Shown piece by piece: positions 43,909-51,977 of a stretch of DNA of 64,000 bases. The stretch spans positions 62,001 to 126,000 of the forward strand of contig NZ_QGNA01000003.1 of the NCBI RefSeq assembly GCF_003173615.1, written 5' to 3'. Made by a program: the position numbers and the translations under genes. The stretch is from Falsiroseomonas bella (lineage in GTDB: Bacteria; Pseudomonadota; Alphaproteobacteria; Acetobacterales; Acetobacteraceae). Every line of letters begins with the position of its first letter. Position 1 is the first letter of the stretch. A model generated the notes under the pieces. It did not search any database, was not told the origin of the DNA, and saw only the letters and a program-made list of their open reading frames with translations.

Positions 43909-44931
43909 TCAGAACCTCCCGTCGCGCACTTCGAACTTCGTCGGCTTGCCGAGCGCCCGGCCGCCGCGCGAGACCCAGTCGGCCACCCATTGCACCAGCC
44001 GGTCCAGCGGCACGCGTGGATAGCCGAACAGCGCGAAGGCCCAGGCGGCGTTGGACAACAGCGCCTCCGGCGCCTCCGTGCCTGCAAACACCGGATCGCG
44101 CCCCATCAGCGCGCCGAAGCGCGAGGCGAGCCAGCGGATGGAGACCGTCTCCGGCCCCGTCACGTTCATGATCGGGCAGGCCGCATCGGCGTGGCGCAGC
44201 GCGCGCAGCGTCCAGGCATTGGCGTCGCCCTGCCAGATCACGTTCGCGTGGCCCATCGCCAGCGGCACCGGCGTGCCGTTCAGCACCTTGGTCGCGACGT
44301 CGTGCAGCACGCCGTAGCGCAGGTCGATCGCGTAGTTCAGGCGGATCCCGAAGCAGCGCGTGCCGCGCGCCGCGCCGGCATGCTGGAACACCCGCTCCCG
44401 CCCCAGGCAGCTTGCGGCATACTCGCCGACCGGCGCGGGCGTCGTGCTCTCATCCGGCATCGGGCCGTTCACCGGCACCAGCGGCAGCACGTTGCCGGTG
44501 GAGAAAAAGACGATGCGCGACGCTGCGTAGCGTTCCGCCACCATGCCCGGCAGCAACACGTTCATCGCCCAGGTCAGCGCCTCGTTGCCGGTCGAGCCGA
44601 ATTTCCGGGCGGCCATGAAGATCACGTTCGGCGCGTCCGGCAGCGCGGCCAGCGCGGCGCGGTCGGTCAGGTCGGCGCTCAGGCACTCGATACCCCAGGA
44701 TTCCATCCGCTCCCGCAGGCCGGGCTCGGACCAGCGCGCGACGGCGATGACGCGGCGCGCGGGATCGGCGCGTTTCGCCAGGCGACAGAGCGTCGGGCCC
44801 ATCTTGCCCGCGGCGCCCAGCACCAGCAGGTCGCCCGGCACGGCGGCGAGGTCTTCCCGCAGCGCCGCGTCCGGGCGCGTCATGACGTCCTCGAGTTCCG
44901 CCTCGTCCGCGATGGCCGCCGGCCAGGTCAT
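43909..44931 (-). CDS. NAD-dependent epimerase/dehydratase-family protein
   Basis: A 340-residue extended-SDR protein. A 40-residue N-terminal extension precedes the Rossmann motif LVLGAAGKMGPTLCRLA, an atypical GxxGxxG arrangement. ADLTDRAAL, NVIFMAARKFG and VFFSTGNVLP complete the core. YAASCLGRER supplies a Tyr but not the canonical YxxxK lysine in an obvious place, so catalysis may differ. It is encoded between a FAD monooxygenase and a DHDPS-family protein. The ATG at 44931 has a GAGGA site. Confidence 0.78.
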   Translation of the reverse strand: MTWPAAIADEAELEDVMTRPDAALREDLAAVPGDLLVLGAAGKMGPTLCRLAKRADPARRVIAVARWSEPGLRERMESWGIECLSADLTDRAALAALPDAPNVIFMAARKFGSTGNEALTWAMNVLLPGMVAERYAASRIVFFSTGNVLPLVPVNGPMPDESTTPAPVGEYAASCLGRERVFQHAGAARGTRCFGIRLNYAIDLRYGVLHDVATKVLNGTPVPLAMGHANVIWQGDANAWTLRALRHADAACPIMNVTGPETVSIRWLASRFGALMGRDPVFAGTEAPEALLSNAAWAFALFGYPRVPLDRLVQWVADWVSRGGRALGKPTKFEVRDGRF

Positions 44932-45002
44932 GCCGTCCTCCCGTCTTGCGAGTGGCGGCAGCATGGCCCCGTCCGGGCGGCGAAGGCCAGCCCCCGGCCG
45001 GC

Positions 45003-46154
45003 TCAGGCGATGTCGGTGTAGGTCCGTCGCAGCTTCGCAAGGAAGGCGGGCGACGCCTTGGCGCGTGCGCCCGCGACCGCGTCGGTGCCGGAAACAAGCG
45101 TGTCCGACGCTTCCAGCGAGAAATCGCGCACGAAGGCGACGCGCGGGTCGCGCCGCGCGGCAATCTCACGCACGCTTCCGCCGCGCCGCAGCACCGTCCC
45201 AGCCACGACGCCGCATTCCACTGCCTGCGTCGCACCCTGGCCGAGGGTCGGCACCATCGCCTGCGCCGCATCTCCGAGGAACAGCGCGCGCCCGGTCGGA
45301 TCGTGGCGCAGCAGCGGCACGGTGGCGGACCGCGCCCAGTGGATCTCCGGCAGATGCGCCGTGACCTTGTCGAGCATCCAGGCGACAGCGGGGCAGGGCG
45401 GCGCATCCTGCGGCGTGAACAGCGCGCGCTGCGCTGCCTCGGTCTTCATCGCCTCGGTCACCTGCGCATCAGGGCCGAGCGGGAAGGTGCCGGCGATGTA
45501 GACGGCGCCGCCCGGCACGCGAAAGGACAACAGCCGCGCATTGCCCCGAAACCACTGGCCGTAATCGTCATAGGGACACTCGGCGGCCTCGGTGACCAAC
45601 AGCCGCCAGATGCACACGCCGAGCAGCGTGCCCTCCGGCTCGCCGCAGGTGAGCGCGCGCAGGCGGCTGTAGCGGCCATCGGCGCCGACCAGCAGGTCGA
45701 AGCCGCCGTCGCGCACCAGGCCCGAAGCGGTGCGGAACACCGGCACCAGCCGGCCCGCCGCATCCTCCTCCAGCGCTTCCAGCGTGTGCCCGCTGCGCGT
45801 GCAGCCTGCCACCGGCGCGCGCAGCAGGCGGTAGAGTTCCGACCAGCGGATGCGCATGCCGGGCTCCTCGGCCAGGTCCAGCAGGTCGAGGTCGAGCAGG
45901 CGCGTGCCGTCCGTCAGGTCCACGAACCAGCGCCGCCAGGGCAGGGAGGCCTCGCGCAGCGCCGCATGCCTGACCGGCCTGTGCAGGCGCAGCGCCTTCA
46001 GCGCGTTCGGCCCGACATTCAGCCCCGTGCCGGCCTCGGCATGCTCGCCGCGCGCGACCCGTTCATAGGCCGTGACGGACATGCCGGGCGCGTCCAGCAG
46101 CGCCTCCGCCAGAAGGCTGCCGGCGACGCCGGTGCCGATGATGCCGATCCTCAT
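45003..46154 (-). CDS. FAD-dependent monooxygenase (UbiH/HpxO-like group A)
   Basis: A 383-residue flavoprotein hydroxylase. GIIGTGVAGSLLAEAL is the N-terminal Rossmann fold, DLLVGADGRYSRLR is the GD-like motif, and LGDAAQAMVPTLGQGATQAVE is the FAD-ribityl motif. There is no membrane segment. It would hydroxylate an aromatic or heterocyclic ring using NAD(P)H and O2. It is divergent from the ring-opening amidohydrolase gene with only 21 bases between start codons. It may therefore be part of the same N-heterocycle pathway, as inference. An alternative start at 46163 adds three residues. Confidence 0.84.
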   Translation of the reverse strand: MRIGIIGTGVAGSLLAEALLDAPGMSVTAYERVARGEHAEAGTGLNVGPNALKALRLHRPVRHAALREASLPWRRWFVDLTDGTRLLDLDLLDLAEEPGMRIRWSELYRLLRAPVAGCTRSGHTLEALEEDAAGRLVPVFRTASGLVRDGGFDLLVGADGRYSRLRALTCGEPEGTLLGVCIWRLLVTEAAECPYDDYGQWFRGNARLLSFRVPGGAVYIAGTFPLGPDAQVTEAMKTEAAQRALFTPQDAPPCPAVAWMLDKVTAHLPEIHWARSATVPLLRHDPTGRALFLGDAAQAMVPTLGQGATQAVECGVVAGTVLRRGGSVREIAARRDPRVAFVRDFSLEASDTLVSGTDAVAGARAKASPAFLAKLRRTYTDIA

Positions 46155-46175
46155 GCGGCGCATTATGCTAGCGCC

Positions 46176-47213
46176 ATGCCGCGCCTCGCCATCCATCGCC
46201 TTTCCATGGCCCATCCGGGCGATCTTTCGGCGCTGGAAGCGCTGATCGCGCGCGGCGAGGTCCGCGCGGGCGAGATCCGCGCGGTGATCGGCAAGACCGA
46301 GGGCAATGGCGGGCTCAACGACTTCACCCGCGGCTTCTTCACCCAGACGCTGATGCTGTTGCTGGCGTCGCAGACCGGTGAGACGCCGGCGGCGCTGGCG
46401 GCGCGCATCCCCTGCGTGCTGTCGGGCGGGACGGAGGGCGCGCTCAGCCCGCACTACATGGTCTTCAGCGTTTCCGACGAAGCCGCGGCGGGACGCGGCC
46501 TCGCGCTGGGCACTGCCTTCTCGCCAGTGACGCCCGCGCGCGAGATCGGCCGCGTCGCGCAGATCGAGGCGGTAGTCGCCGCCGTGCGCGCTGCCATGGC
46601 CGATGCCGGGATCGCGCGCGCCGAGGACGTGGCGCTGGTGCAGGTGAAGGCGCCCGCACCGCAGGCGCCCGATCCCGACGCGCGCAGCACGGACGCAAAA
46701 CTCCTGATGGCGCTGTCGCGCGCCGCGGCGGCGGTCGGCGCCGGCGTGGCGCTCGGCGACATCCCGGCCGACCACGCGACGGAGGCCGCGCTGCTGACGG
46801 ACCTCTCACTTTACTCTAACCGCGTCTCGATCTCCTCCGGCGTCGAGGTGACCTGCAACGAGGTGGTGGTGTTCGGCCATGCCGATGGCTGGGCGGAGGG
46901 CATCGTCGCCGGCGTCGCGCCCATGGCGGACCTGCTGGACCTCGCCGGCGTGCAGGCCGCCTTCGCCGCGGCGCCGGGCGAGGTGCTCGGCGTGATCGCG
47001 AAAGGCGAGCCCGACAAGACTGGAGCGATACGCGGGCATCGCCACACCATGCTCGGCGACACGGACATCGACGCCCAGCGCCACCTTCGCGGCGCGTTGG
47101 GCGCGATCGTCGCGGCGGTGGCCGGCGACGGTCGCGTCTTCGTCAGCGGCGGCGCGGAACACCAGGGCCCGCCGGGCGGCGGGCTGGTCTGCGTCTTCGC
47201 GCGTTCAGCCTGA
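46176..47213 (+). CDS. Ring-opening amidohydrolase, cyanuric acid amidohydrolase/barbiturase family
   Basis: A 345-residue protein. The family is built from three concatenated homologous domains with three Ser-Lys pairs, and all are visible: K40 (VIGKTEGNG), S83 (LSGGTEGALSPH), K158 (VQVKAP), S220/S221 (SISSGVEVTCNEV), K276 (VIAKGEPDK) and S324 (VSGGAEHQGPPGGG). These enzymes open cyanuric acid to carboxybiuret or barbiturate to ureidomalonate; sequence inspection does not separate the two. Neighbours (Mo-hydroxylase, deoxyribosyltransferase, allophanate-hydrolase-type amidase) favour an N-heterocycle pathway. It is convergent with the Mo-hydroxylase large subunit, and the two coding regions overlap by nine bases. 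Confidence 0.9.
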   Translation: MPRLAIHRLSMAHPGDLSALEALIARGEVRAGEIRAVIGKTEGNGGLNDFTRGFFTQTLMLLLASQTGETPAALAARIPCVLSGGTEGALSPHYMVFSVSDEAAAGRGLALGTAFSPVTPAREIGRVAQIEAVVAAVRAAMADAGIARAEDVALVQVKAPAPQAPDPDARSTDAKLLMALSRAAAAVGAGVALGDIPADHATEAALLTDLSLYSNRVSISSGVEVTCNEVVVFGHADGWAEGIVAGVAPMADLLDLAGVQAAFAAAPGEVLGVIAKGEPDKTGAIRGHRHTMLGDTDIDAQRHLRGALGAIVAAVAGDGRVFVSGGAEHQGPPGGGLVCVFARSA

Positions 47214-49544
47214 CGGGTTGCAGATCTCCCACAGCCGCGACGGCGAAAGCGGGATCTCGGAAACTTCGATGCCGCGCGCCGGCAGGTCCAGCGCATCCTC
47301 GATCGCCTGGGCGAAGAGCGCACCCACCGGAATCGCGCCGCCTTCTCCCGCGCCCTTGGTGCCGAGCGGATTGAGCGGGGAGGGCGTCTCGGTGTGCAGC
47401 ACGTCCATCCGCGGCACGTCAAGGGCGGTGGGCAGCAGGTAGTCGGCGAGCGAGGCGTTCAGCAGCTGGCCGTCATCCGTCCAGACCAGCTCCTCGAAGA
47501 AGGCGTTGCCGATGCCCTGCGCGACGCCGCCCTGGATCTGGCCGGAGAGGATCAGCGGGTTCAGCACCGTGCCGCAATCATGCACGACGACATAGCGCAG
47601 GATCGTCGGCCGCATCGTCTGCGCGTCGATCTCGATGACCATGGCATGCGCCCCGGCCGCGGTCGCGCCCATCTGCGGCCCGAAATAGGAGGTCGCCTCC
47701 AGTCCAGGGACTGTCCCGGGCTTTACCGCCCCGCGCATCGGGTTTGCCAGCCGCGCCAGCTCGCCGAGCGTGATCCTGTTCTCCGGCACGCCGGCGATCG
47801 AGACCGCGCCGTCCGCCAGCACCAAATCGGCCTCGGCGCATTCGAAATGCTCGGCCGCCGTCTTGAGGATTTTTGTGCGCACCTCCACCGCGGCGCCATG
47901 CGCGGCGCTTCCGGTGACCACCGCGCCGCGGCTGGCGAAGGTGCCGGCGCCCCAGTCGAACACGTCGGTGTCGCCGGTGGTCACCTCCACGTCGCGCACA
48001 TCCACGCCCAGTTGTTCCGCGACCACCTGCGCAAAGGAGGTGAAGTGCCCCTGGCCCTGCGTGCCGACCCCAGTGGCGAGTGTCACCTTGCCGCTCGCCT
48101 GCACGCGTACCTTGGCGCCCTCATAGGGGCCTATGCCCGTACCCTCGACATAGCAGACGACACCGAGGCCGAGATGCCGGCCTTCCGCACGCGCCTTCGC
48201 CTTCTCCGCCGCGAATTCCGCGTAGCCGATGGCGTGCAGCGCCTTGTCGAGGATCGGCGCGTAGTTGCCGCTGTCATAGGTCAGCGGTGCGAAATCCTGG
48301 TAGATGAGCTCGTTGTGGTAGGGGAAGGCGTCCGCGGGGATGAGGTTGCGCCGCCGGATCTCCGCGCGGTCGAGGCCCAGTTCGCGCGCCGCAGCATCCA
48401 GCATGCGCTCCATCACGAAGATGCCGTGCTGCCGTCCTGCGCCGCGATAGGGCGTGACCAGCGTGCGGTTCGTGTAGATCGCGCGGAATCGGCTGTCATA
48501 AGCTGGCACGTCGTAGCAGTTCAGCAGCGTGCACTGGCTGTTGAGCGGCACCGTCAGCCCATAGGGATTGTAGGCGCCGGTATCCATCAGGAAGTCGTCG
48601 CGCACGCCGAGGATTTTTCCGCGTGCATCCAGCGCCAGCTCGCAATCATGGACCTGGCTGCGCTCCTGCGTCGTGGCCGTGAAATGCTCGAGCCGATCCT
48701 CGATCCATTTCACCGGCCGGTCGAGGCGCAGCGCCATCCAGGGCACCAGCACTTCCTCGGGGTAGAACATCATCATCTTCGGCCCGAAGCCGCCGCCAAT
48801 GAAGGGCGCGACCACGCGCACCTGGCGCTCCGACAGGCCGAGCATCGCGGCCAGCCCGTTGCGGATGAAGACCGGCGCCTGGGTTGTGTCCCAGACCGTC
48901 AGCTTCTCCGCCTTGTGGTCCCATTGCGCGACGATGCCCCGCGTTTCCATCGGGTTCGACGCGCCGCGGTCATACGTGAAGCGGCGGCGGATGAGGTGCG
49001 CGGCCTTCGCGCGCGCCGCGGCATAGTCGCCCTTGGCCTGGTGGACATCGGCGGCGATGTTGTCCGGCAGGTCGGCATGCACGCGTGGGCTGTCCGACGA
49101 CAGGGCCGCTTCTAGCCCGATCACCGGCGGCAGGGGCTCGTACTCGACCACGATGTCGCCGACCGCATCCTCCGCGACGTAGCGGCTTTCGGCGACGACC
49201 ATCACCACCGGCTCGCCCACATGCCGCACCTCGCCCTTGGCGAGCGGCACCTGGCAGCGCTGGCGGAAGACCATGCCCTTGATGGGCGGCGGCGGCACCA
49301 ACAGAGGCCCGGGCTGCCAGTACTCGCCGAGGTCCTCCGCGGTGATCACCGCGACCACGCCGGCGCGCGCCTTCGCGGCGTCCGTGTCGATGGAGCGGAT
49401 CGCCGCGCGCGCATGCGGGCTGCGCAGGAAGGCGGCGTGCAGCATCCCCGGCAGTTCCACATCGTCCACGAACAATGCCCGGCCGGTCAGCAGCCGCGGG
49501 TCCTCGTTGCGCGTCAGCGGCCGGCCGATCTGGCGCGTTTCCAT
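47205..49544 (-). CDS. Molybdenum hydroxylase large (catalytic) subunit, CoxL/XdhB type
   Basis: A 779-residue molybdopterin protein. GRPLTRNEDPRLLTGRALFVDDV is the N-terminal domain. FIGGGFGPKMMMFYPEE is a Mo-pterin contact. TPYRGAGRQHG near residue 365 is the PYRGAGR form rather than the AYXCSFR loop of true CO dehydrogenase. QGQGHFTSFAQVVAEQLG contacts the cofactor, and E734 in KGAGEGG is the catalytic glutamate. It therefore hydroxylates a carbon next to nitrogen in an N-heterocycle or an aldehyde, not CO. ATG overlaps the small-subunit stop (TGATG). It is the last gene of an M-S-L operon. Confidence 0.9.
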   Translation of the reverse strand: METRQIGRPLTRNEDPRLLTGRALFVDDVELPGMLHAAFLRSPHARAAIRSIDTDAAKARAGVVAVITAEDLGEYWQPGPLLVPPPPIKGMVFRQRCQVPLAKGEVRHVGEPVVMVVAESRYVAEDAVGDIVVEYEPLPPVIGLEAALSSDSPRVHADLPDNIAADVHQAKGDYAAARAKAAHLIRRRFTYDRGASNPMETRGIVAQWDHKAEKLTVWDTTQAPVFIRNGLAAMLGLSERQVRVVAPFIGGGFGPKMMMFYPEEVLVPWMALRLDRPVKWIEDRLEHFTATTQERSQVHDCELALDARGKILGVRDDFLMDTGAYNPYGLTVPLNSQCTLLNCYDVPAYDSRFRAIYTNRTLVTPYRGAGRQHGIFVMERMLDAAARELGLDRAEIRRRNLIPADAFPYHNELIYQDFAPLTYDSGNYAPILDKALHAIGYAEFAAEKAKARAEGRHLGLGVVCYVEGTGIGPYEGAKVRVQASGKVTLATGVGTQGQGHFTSFAQVVAEQLGVDVRDVEVTTGDTDVFDWGAGTFASRGAVVTGSAAHGAAVEVRTKILKTAAEHFECAEADLVLADGAVSIAGVPENRITLGELARLANPMRGAVKPGTVPGLEATSYFGPQMGATAAGAHAMVIEIDAQTMRPTILRYVVVHDCGTVLNPLILSGQIQGGVAQGIGNAFFEELVWTDDGQLLNASLADYLLPTALDVPRMDVLHTETPSPLNPLGTKGAGEGGAIPVGALFAQAIEDALDLPARGIEVSEIPLSPSRLWEICNPSG

Positions 49545-50020
49545 CACGCCGTTTCCCGCAGGCGCTTTGCCGCCAGCAGCACCGCGTCCACGATGTGCTG
49601 GTAGCCCGTGCAGCGGCAGAGGTTGCCCGAAAGCGCGTGACGCACCGCCTCCTCGCCGGGGTCCGGGTTCTCCTCCAGGAAGGCGGTCATCGTCATAAGA
49701 ATTCCCGGCGTGCAGTAGCCGCATTGCAGCCCATGCGCGTCCCGGAAGGCCTGCTGCAGCACGGAGAGCGCATCGGGCGTGCCGAGGCTTTCCACCGTCC
49801 GCACCTCATGGCCTTCCGCCTGCACCGCGAAGATCAGGCAGGACCGCACCGGCGCGCCGTCCAGCCGTATCGTGCAGGCGCCACAGACGCCGTGCTCGCA
49901 GCCGACATGCGTGCCGGTCAGCCCGGCCTCATGCCGGATGAAGTCCGAGAGAAGCAGCCGCGGCTCCACTTCCCGCGTGACGGCATCGCCGTTGATGGAG
50001 AGCGTGACGCGTCGCCTCAT
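49544..50020 (-). CDS. Molybdenum hydroxylase small (2x[2Fe-2S]) subunit
   Basis: A 158-residue iron-sulfur protein. The plant-ferredoxin-type cluster uses C41, C46, C49 and C61 (VGCEHGVCGACT, RSC). The second cluster uses C100, C103, C135 and C137 (LQCGYCTPG, NLCRCTGY). All eight cysteines are present, so electron transfer from the Mo site to FAD should be intact. It overlaps the medium subunit by ATGA and the large subunit by TGATG. Confidence 0.93.
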   Translation of the reverse strand: MRRRVTLSINGDAVTREVEPRLLLSDFIRHEAGLTGTHVGCEHGVCGACTIRLDGAPVRSCLIFAVQAEGHEVRTVESLGTPDALSVLQQAFRDAHGLQCGYCTPGILMTMTAFLEENPDPGEEAVRHALSGNLCRCTGYQHIVDAVLLAAKRLRETA

Positions 50021-50886
50021 GCCGCGCGCTCCCACGCCGTCGCCAGCGCACGCGCAGCGATGACGCCCGCCAGGTGGCGCTGATAGGCGGGGCTGGCCTG
50101 CACGCTGCCGGTCGGCGCGATCTCCTGCTTCAACAGCGCAGCCGCTTGCGCCAGGTCCGCATCGGTCAGCTTCGTCCCGACCAGGGACGCCGCGGCTTTC
50201 GGCGCCGCCATCGGCGTCGGCCCGGCGCTGCAGCAGGCGAGGCGCACCGCGGTGCAAATGCCGGCTGCATCCCGCGTCACCACCGCCGCCACGCCCATCA
50301 TCGCGTATTCGCCGCGCCGCCGCGCGATCTCGAGCCAGGCGGTGCCGCTGCGCGGCGGCAGGGGAGGCAGGCGGATCTCGGCCAGCATCTCGTCCAGTTC
50401 CAATGCGGTGGTCAGCGGACCCAGGAAGAACTCCGCCGCCGCAACCTGCCGTTCGCCGCGCGCGCTGCGGATCAGGAAGCGCGCCGCCAGCGCCAACATC
50501 ACCGCCGGCATCTCGGAAGCCGGGTCGGCATGGCTGAGGTTGCCGCCCAGCGTGCCGCGGTTGCGCACCTGCGGATGCGCCACCTCATGCAGCGCCTCGG
50601 CCAGGATCGGATGGCTCTTCACCGCACCGGCATGCCGCTCGATGGCGGCGTTGCGCGCCATCGCGCCGATGGTGAGCGACCCGTCCGCGCCCACAGCGAT
50701 CGCGTCCAGCCCCGCCACGCGGTTGAGGTCCACCAGCACCGCCGGCTGGGCGATGCGAAAGTTCATCGCCGGCACCAGGCTCTGCCCGCCCGCCAGGAAG
50801 CGCGCATCCTCTCCGTGCCGGGCCTTCAGCGCCAGCGCCTCCGCCACGCTTTCCGGGGCGTGCCAGTCGAAGGGGGCGGGCTTCAC
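50017..50886 (-). CDS. Molybdenum hydroxylase medium (FAD) subunit
   Basis: A 289-residue FAD-binding protein. AGGQSLVPAMN (residues 32-42) and TLGGNLSHADPASE (about 110-123) are the two FAD pyrophosphate-binding motifs, and the C-terminal CO_deh_flav domain follows. It starts with GTG, behind a GAGGAG site. It is the promoter-proximal gene of the M-S-L operon, and its upstream region (101 bases) is shared with the divergent deoxyribosyltransferase gene. Confidence 0.91.
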   Translation of the reverse strand: MKPAPFDWHAPESVAEALALKARHGEDARFLAGGQSLVPAMNFRIAQPAVLVDLNRVAGLDAIAVGADGSLTIGAMARNAAIERHAGAVKSHPILAEALHEVAHPQVRNRGTLGGNLSHADPASEMPAVMLALAARFLIRSARGERQVAAAEFFLGPLTTALELDEMLAEIRLPPLPPRSGTAWLEIARRRGEYAMMGVAAVVTRDAAGICTAVRLACCSAGPTPMAAPKAAASLVGTKLTDADLAQAAALLKQEIAPTGSVQASPAYQRHLAGVIAARALATAWERAA

Positions 50887-50987
50887 GCGGAACTCCTCAT
50901 CGCGGCCAGATTGGCAGATGCCCTTCCGACCCCGAAGGGAAAACCGCGCCTTGCGCGTGCCGCCCTTGCGGTGGTGAAGATGCGGCC

Positions 50988-51545
50988 ATGCCCATCGCCT
51001 ATCTCGCCGGTCCCGATGTCTTCCTGCCGAACGCCCAGGCCCATGCCGCCCGCAAGGCGGCGATCTGCGCTGCGCATGGCATCACCGCCCTGCCGCCGCT
51101 GAACGAGGACATCGCCAGCCTCGCGGAGCTCGAGGCACATCACGCCTGGCGCGCCATCTACGCCAAGGACATCGAGATGATGGAGCGCGCGGACCTGGTG
51201 ATCGCCAACCTCACGCCCTTCCGCGGCGCCAGCGCCGATGCCGGCACGCTGATCGAGGTCGGCTGGTTCCTCGGCCGCGGCCGGCCGATCTTCGGATATT
51301 CCAACAGCGCGACGCCATTCGCCGAGCGCAGCGCGGCGCAGGTGGCGCGCGTGCCGGACCCGATCCCGGGCCTTTCGGTCGAGGGTTTCGGCCTGCCCGA
51401 CAACCTGATGATTCCGGGCGCGATCGAGAGCGGCGGTCATCCGATCCTGCTGCCGGAAGCCGGCCAGGACCTGCCCTTCGATAGCCTGCAGGTCTTCGAG
51501 CGCTGCGTCGCCATCGCCGCGCGCCGCCTCGGCCTGGTCACCTGA
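50988..51545 (+). CDS. Nucleoside 2-deoxyribosyltransferase
   Basis: A 185-residue protein. IAYLAGPDVFLPNA is the N-terminal nucleotide-binding start, IYAKDIEMMERADLVIANLTPFRGASADAGTLIEVGW carries the family acids including the catalytic Glu-type EVGW, and FGYSN follows. These enzymes move or release the base of 2'-deoxynucleosides, and some act as hydrolases on nucleotide-like sugars. It is divergent from the Mo-hydroxylase operon and convergent with the allophanate-hydrolase C-terminal gene (15 bases). It could supply free pyrimidine or purine base to the ring-oxidising enzymes; this is inference from position. Confidence 0.86.
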   Translation: MPIAYLAGPDVFLPNAQAHAARKAAICAAHGITALPPLNEDIASLAELEAHHAWRAIYAKDIEMMERADLVIANLTPFRGASADAGTLIEVGWFLGRGRPIFGYSNSATPFAERSAAQVARVPDPIPGLSVEGFGLPDNLMIPGAIESGGHPILLPEAGQDLPFDSLQVFERCVAIAARRLGLVT

Positions 51546-51560
51546 CTCCGGCGCCGCGGG

Positions 51561-51977
51561 TCATGCGCCGGCCCGCGAATCAAGAAAGGCGCGCCAGCCG
51601 CCGAAGCGGCTGATCTCCTCGGCGCCCGCCAGCCCCTCCGGCTCCACCAGGAAGCCTTTCGGCGTGCTGCCATCCGCCAGCAGCAGCGTGCCGATGCAGA
51701 GCGGCGCGGGAATGCCGGCCACAAAGCGACCGAAGCCGTCCGGCGGCAACGCCCAGACCTCAGCGGCGATGGCGTGCCCGGCGCTCGGTGCCACGCGCAG
51801 CAGGCCGGGCCGGCGTGGCGGGCCGCCGGCGAGGGCGAAGAAGCGGTAGCAGGGCTGCGTGGCCACCGCGCGCCGCAGCACGCCGCCGCGGCCGGTCAGC
51901 TCGTGGTTCAGCGCCAGCCCCGACAGATGCGCGCCGACGACGGCGATCTCGATGGCTTCGTCCATGCCGCCCGTCAT
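51561..51977 (-). CDS. Stand-alone allophanate hydrolase C-terminal domain (AtzF-C-like)
   Basis: A 138-residue protein matching the C-terminal domain normally fused to the amidase of allophanate hydrolase (gamma-glutamylcyclotransferase-like fold): IAVVGAHLSGLALNHELTGRG, then YRFFALAGG, EVWALPPDGFGRFV and IPAPLCIGTLLLADGSTPKGFLVEP. Its ATG at 51977 overlaps the amidase stop in an ATGA, so the two domains are encoded in different frames as coupled genes. A second ATG 12 bases on is possible. The domain is thought to take part in the second decarboxylation/hydrolysis step or in complex assembly. Confidence 0.83.
   Translation of the reverse strand: MTGGMDEAIEIAVVGAHLSGLALNHELTGRGGVLRRAVATQPCYRFFALAGGPPRRPGLLRVAPSAGHAIAAEVWALPPDGFGRFVAGIPAPLCIGTLLLADGSTPKGFLVEPEGLAGAEEISRFGGWRAFLDSRAGA

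Noticed and set aside
47205-50886. Aerobic carbon monoxide dehydrogenase
   Set aside because: The large subunit has PYRGAGR instead of the CO-dehydrogenase active-site loop, and the neighbours are N-heterocycle genes.
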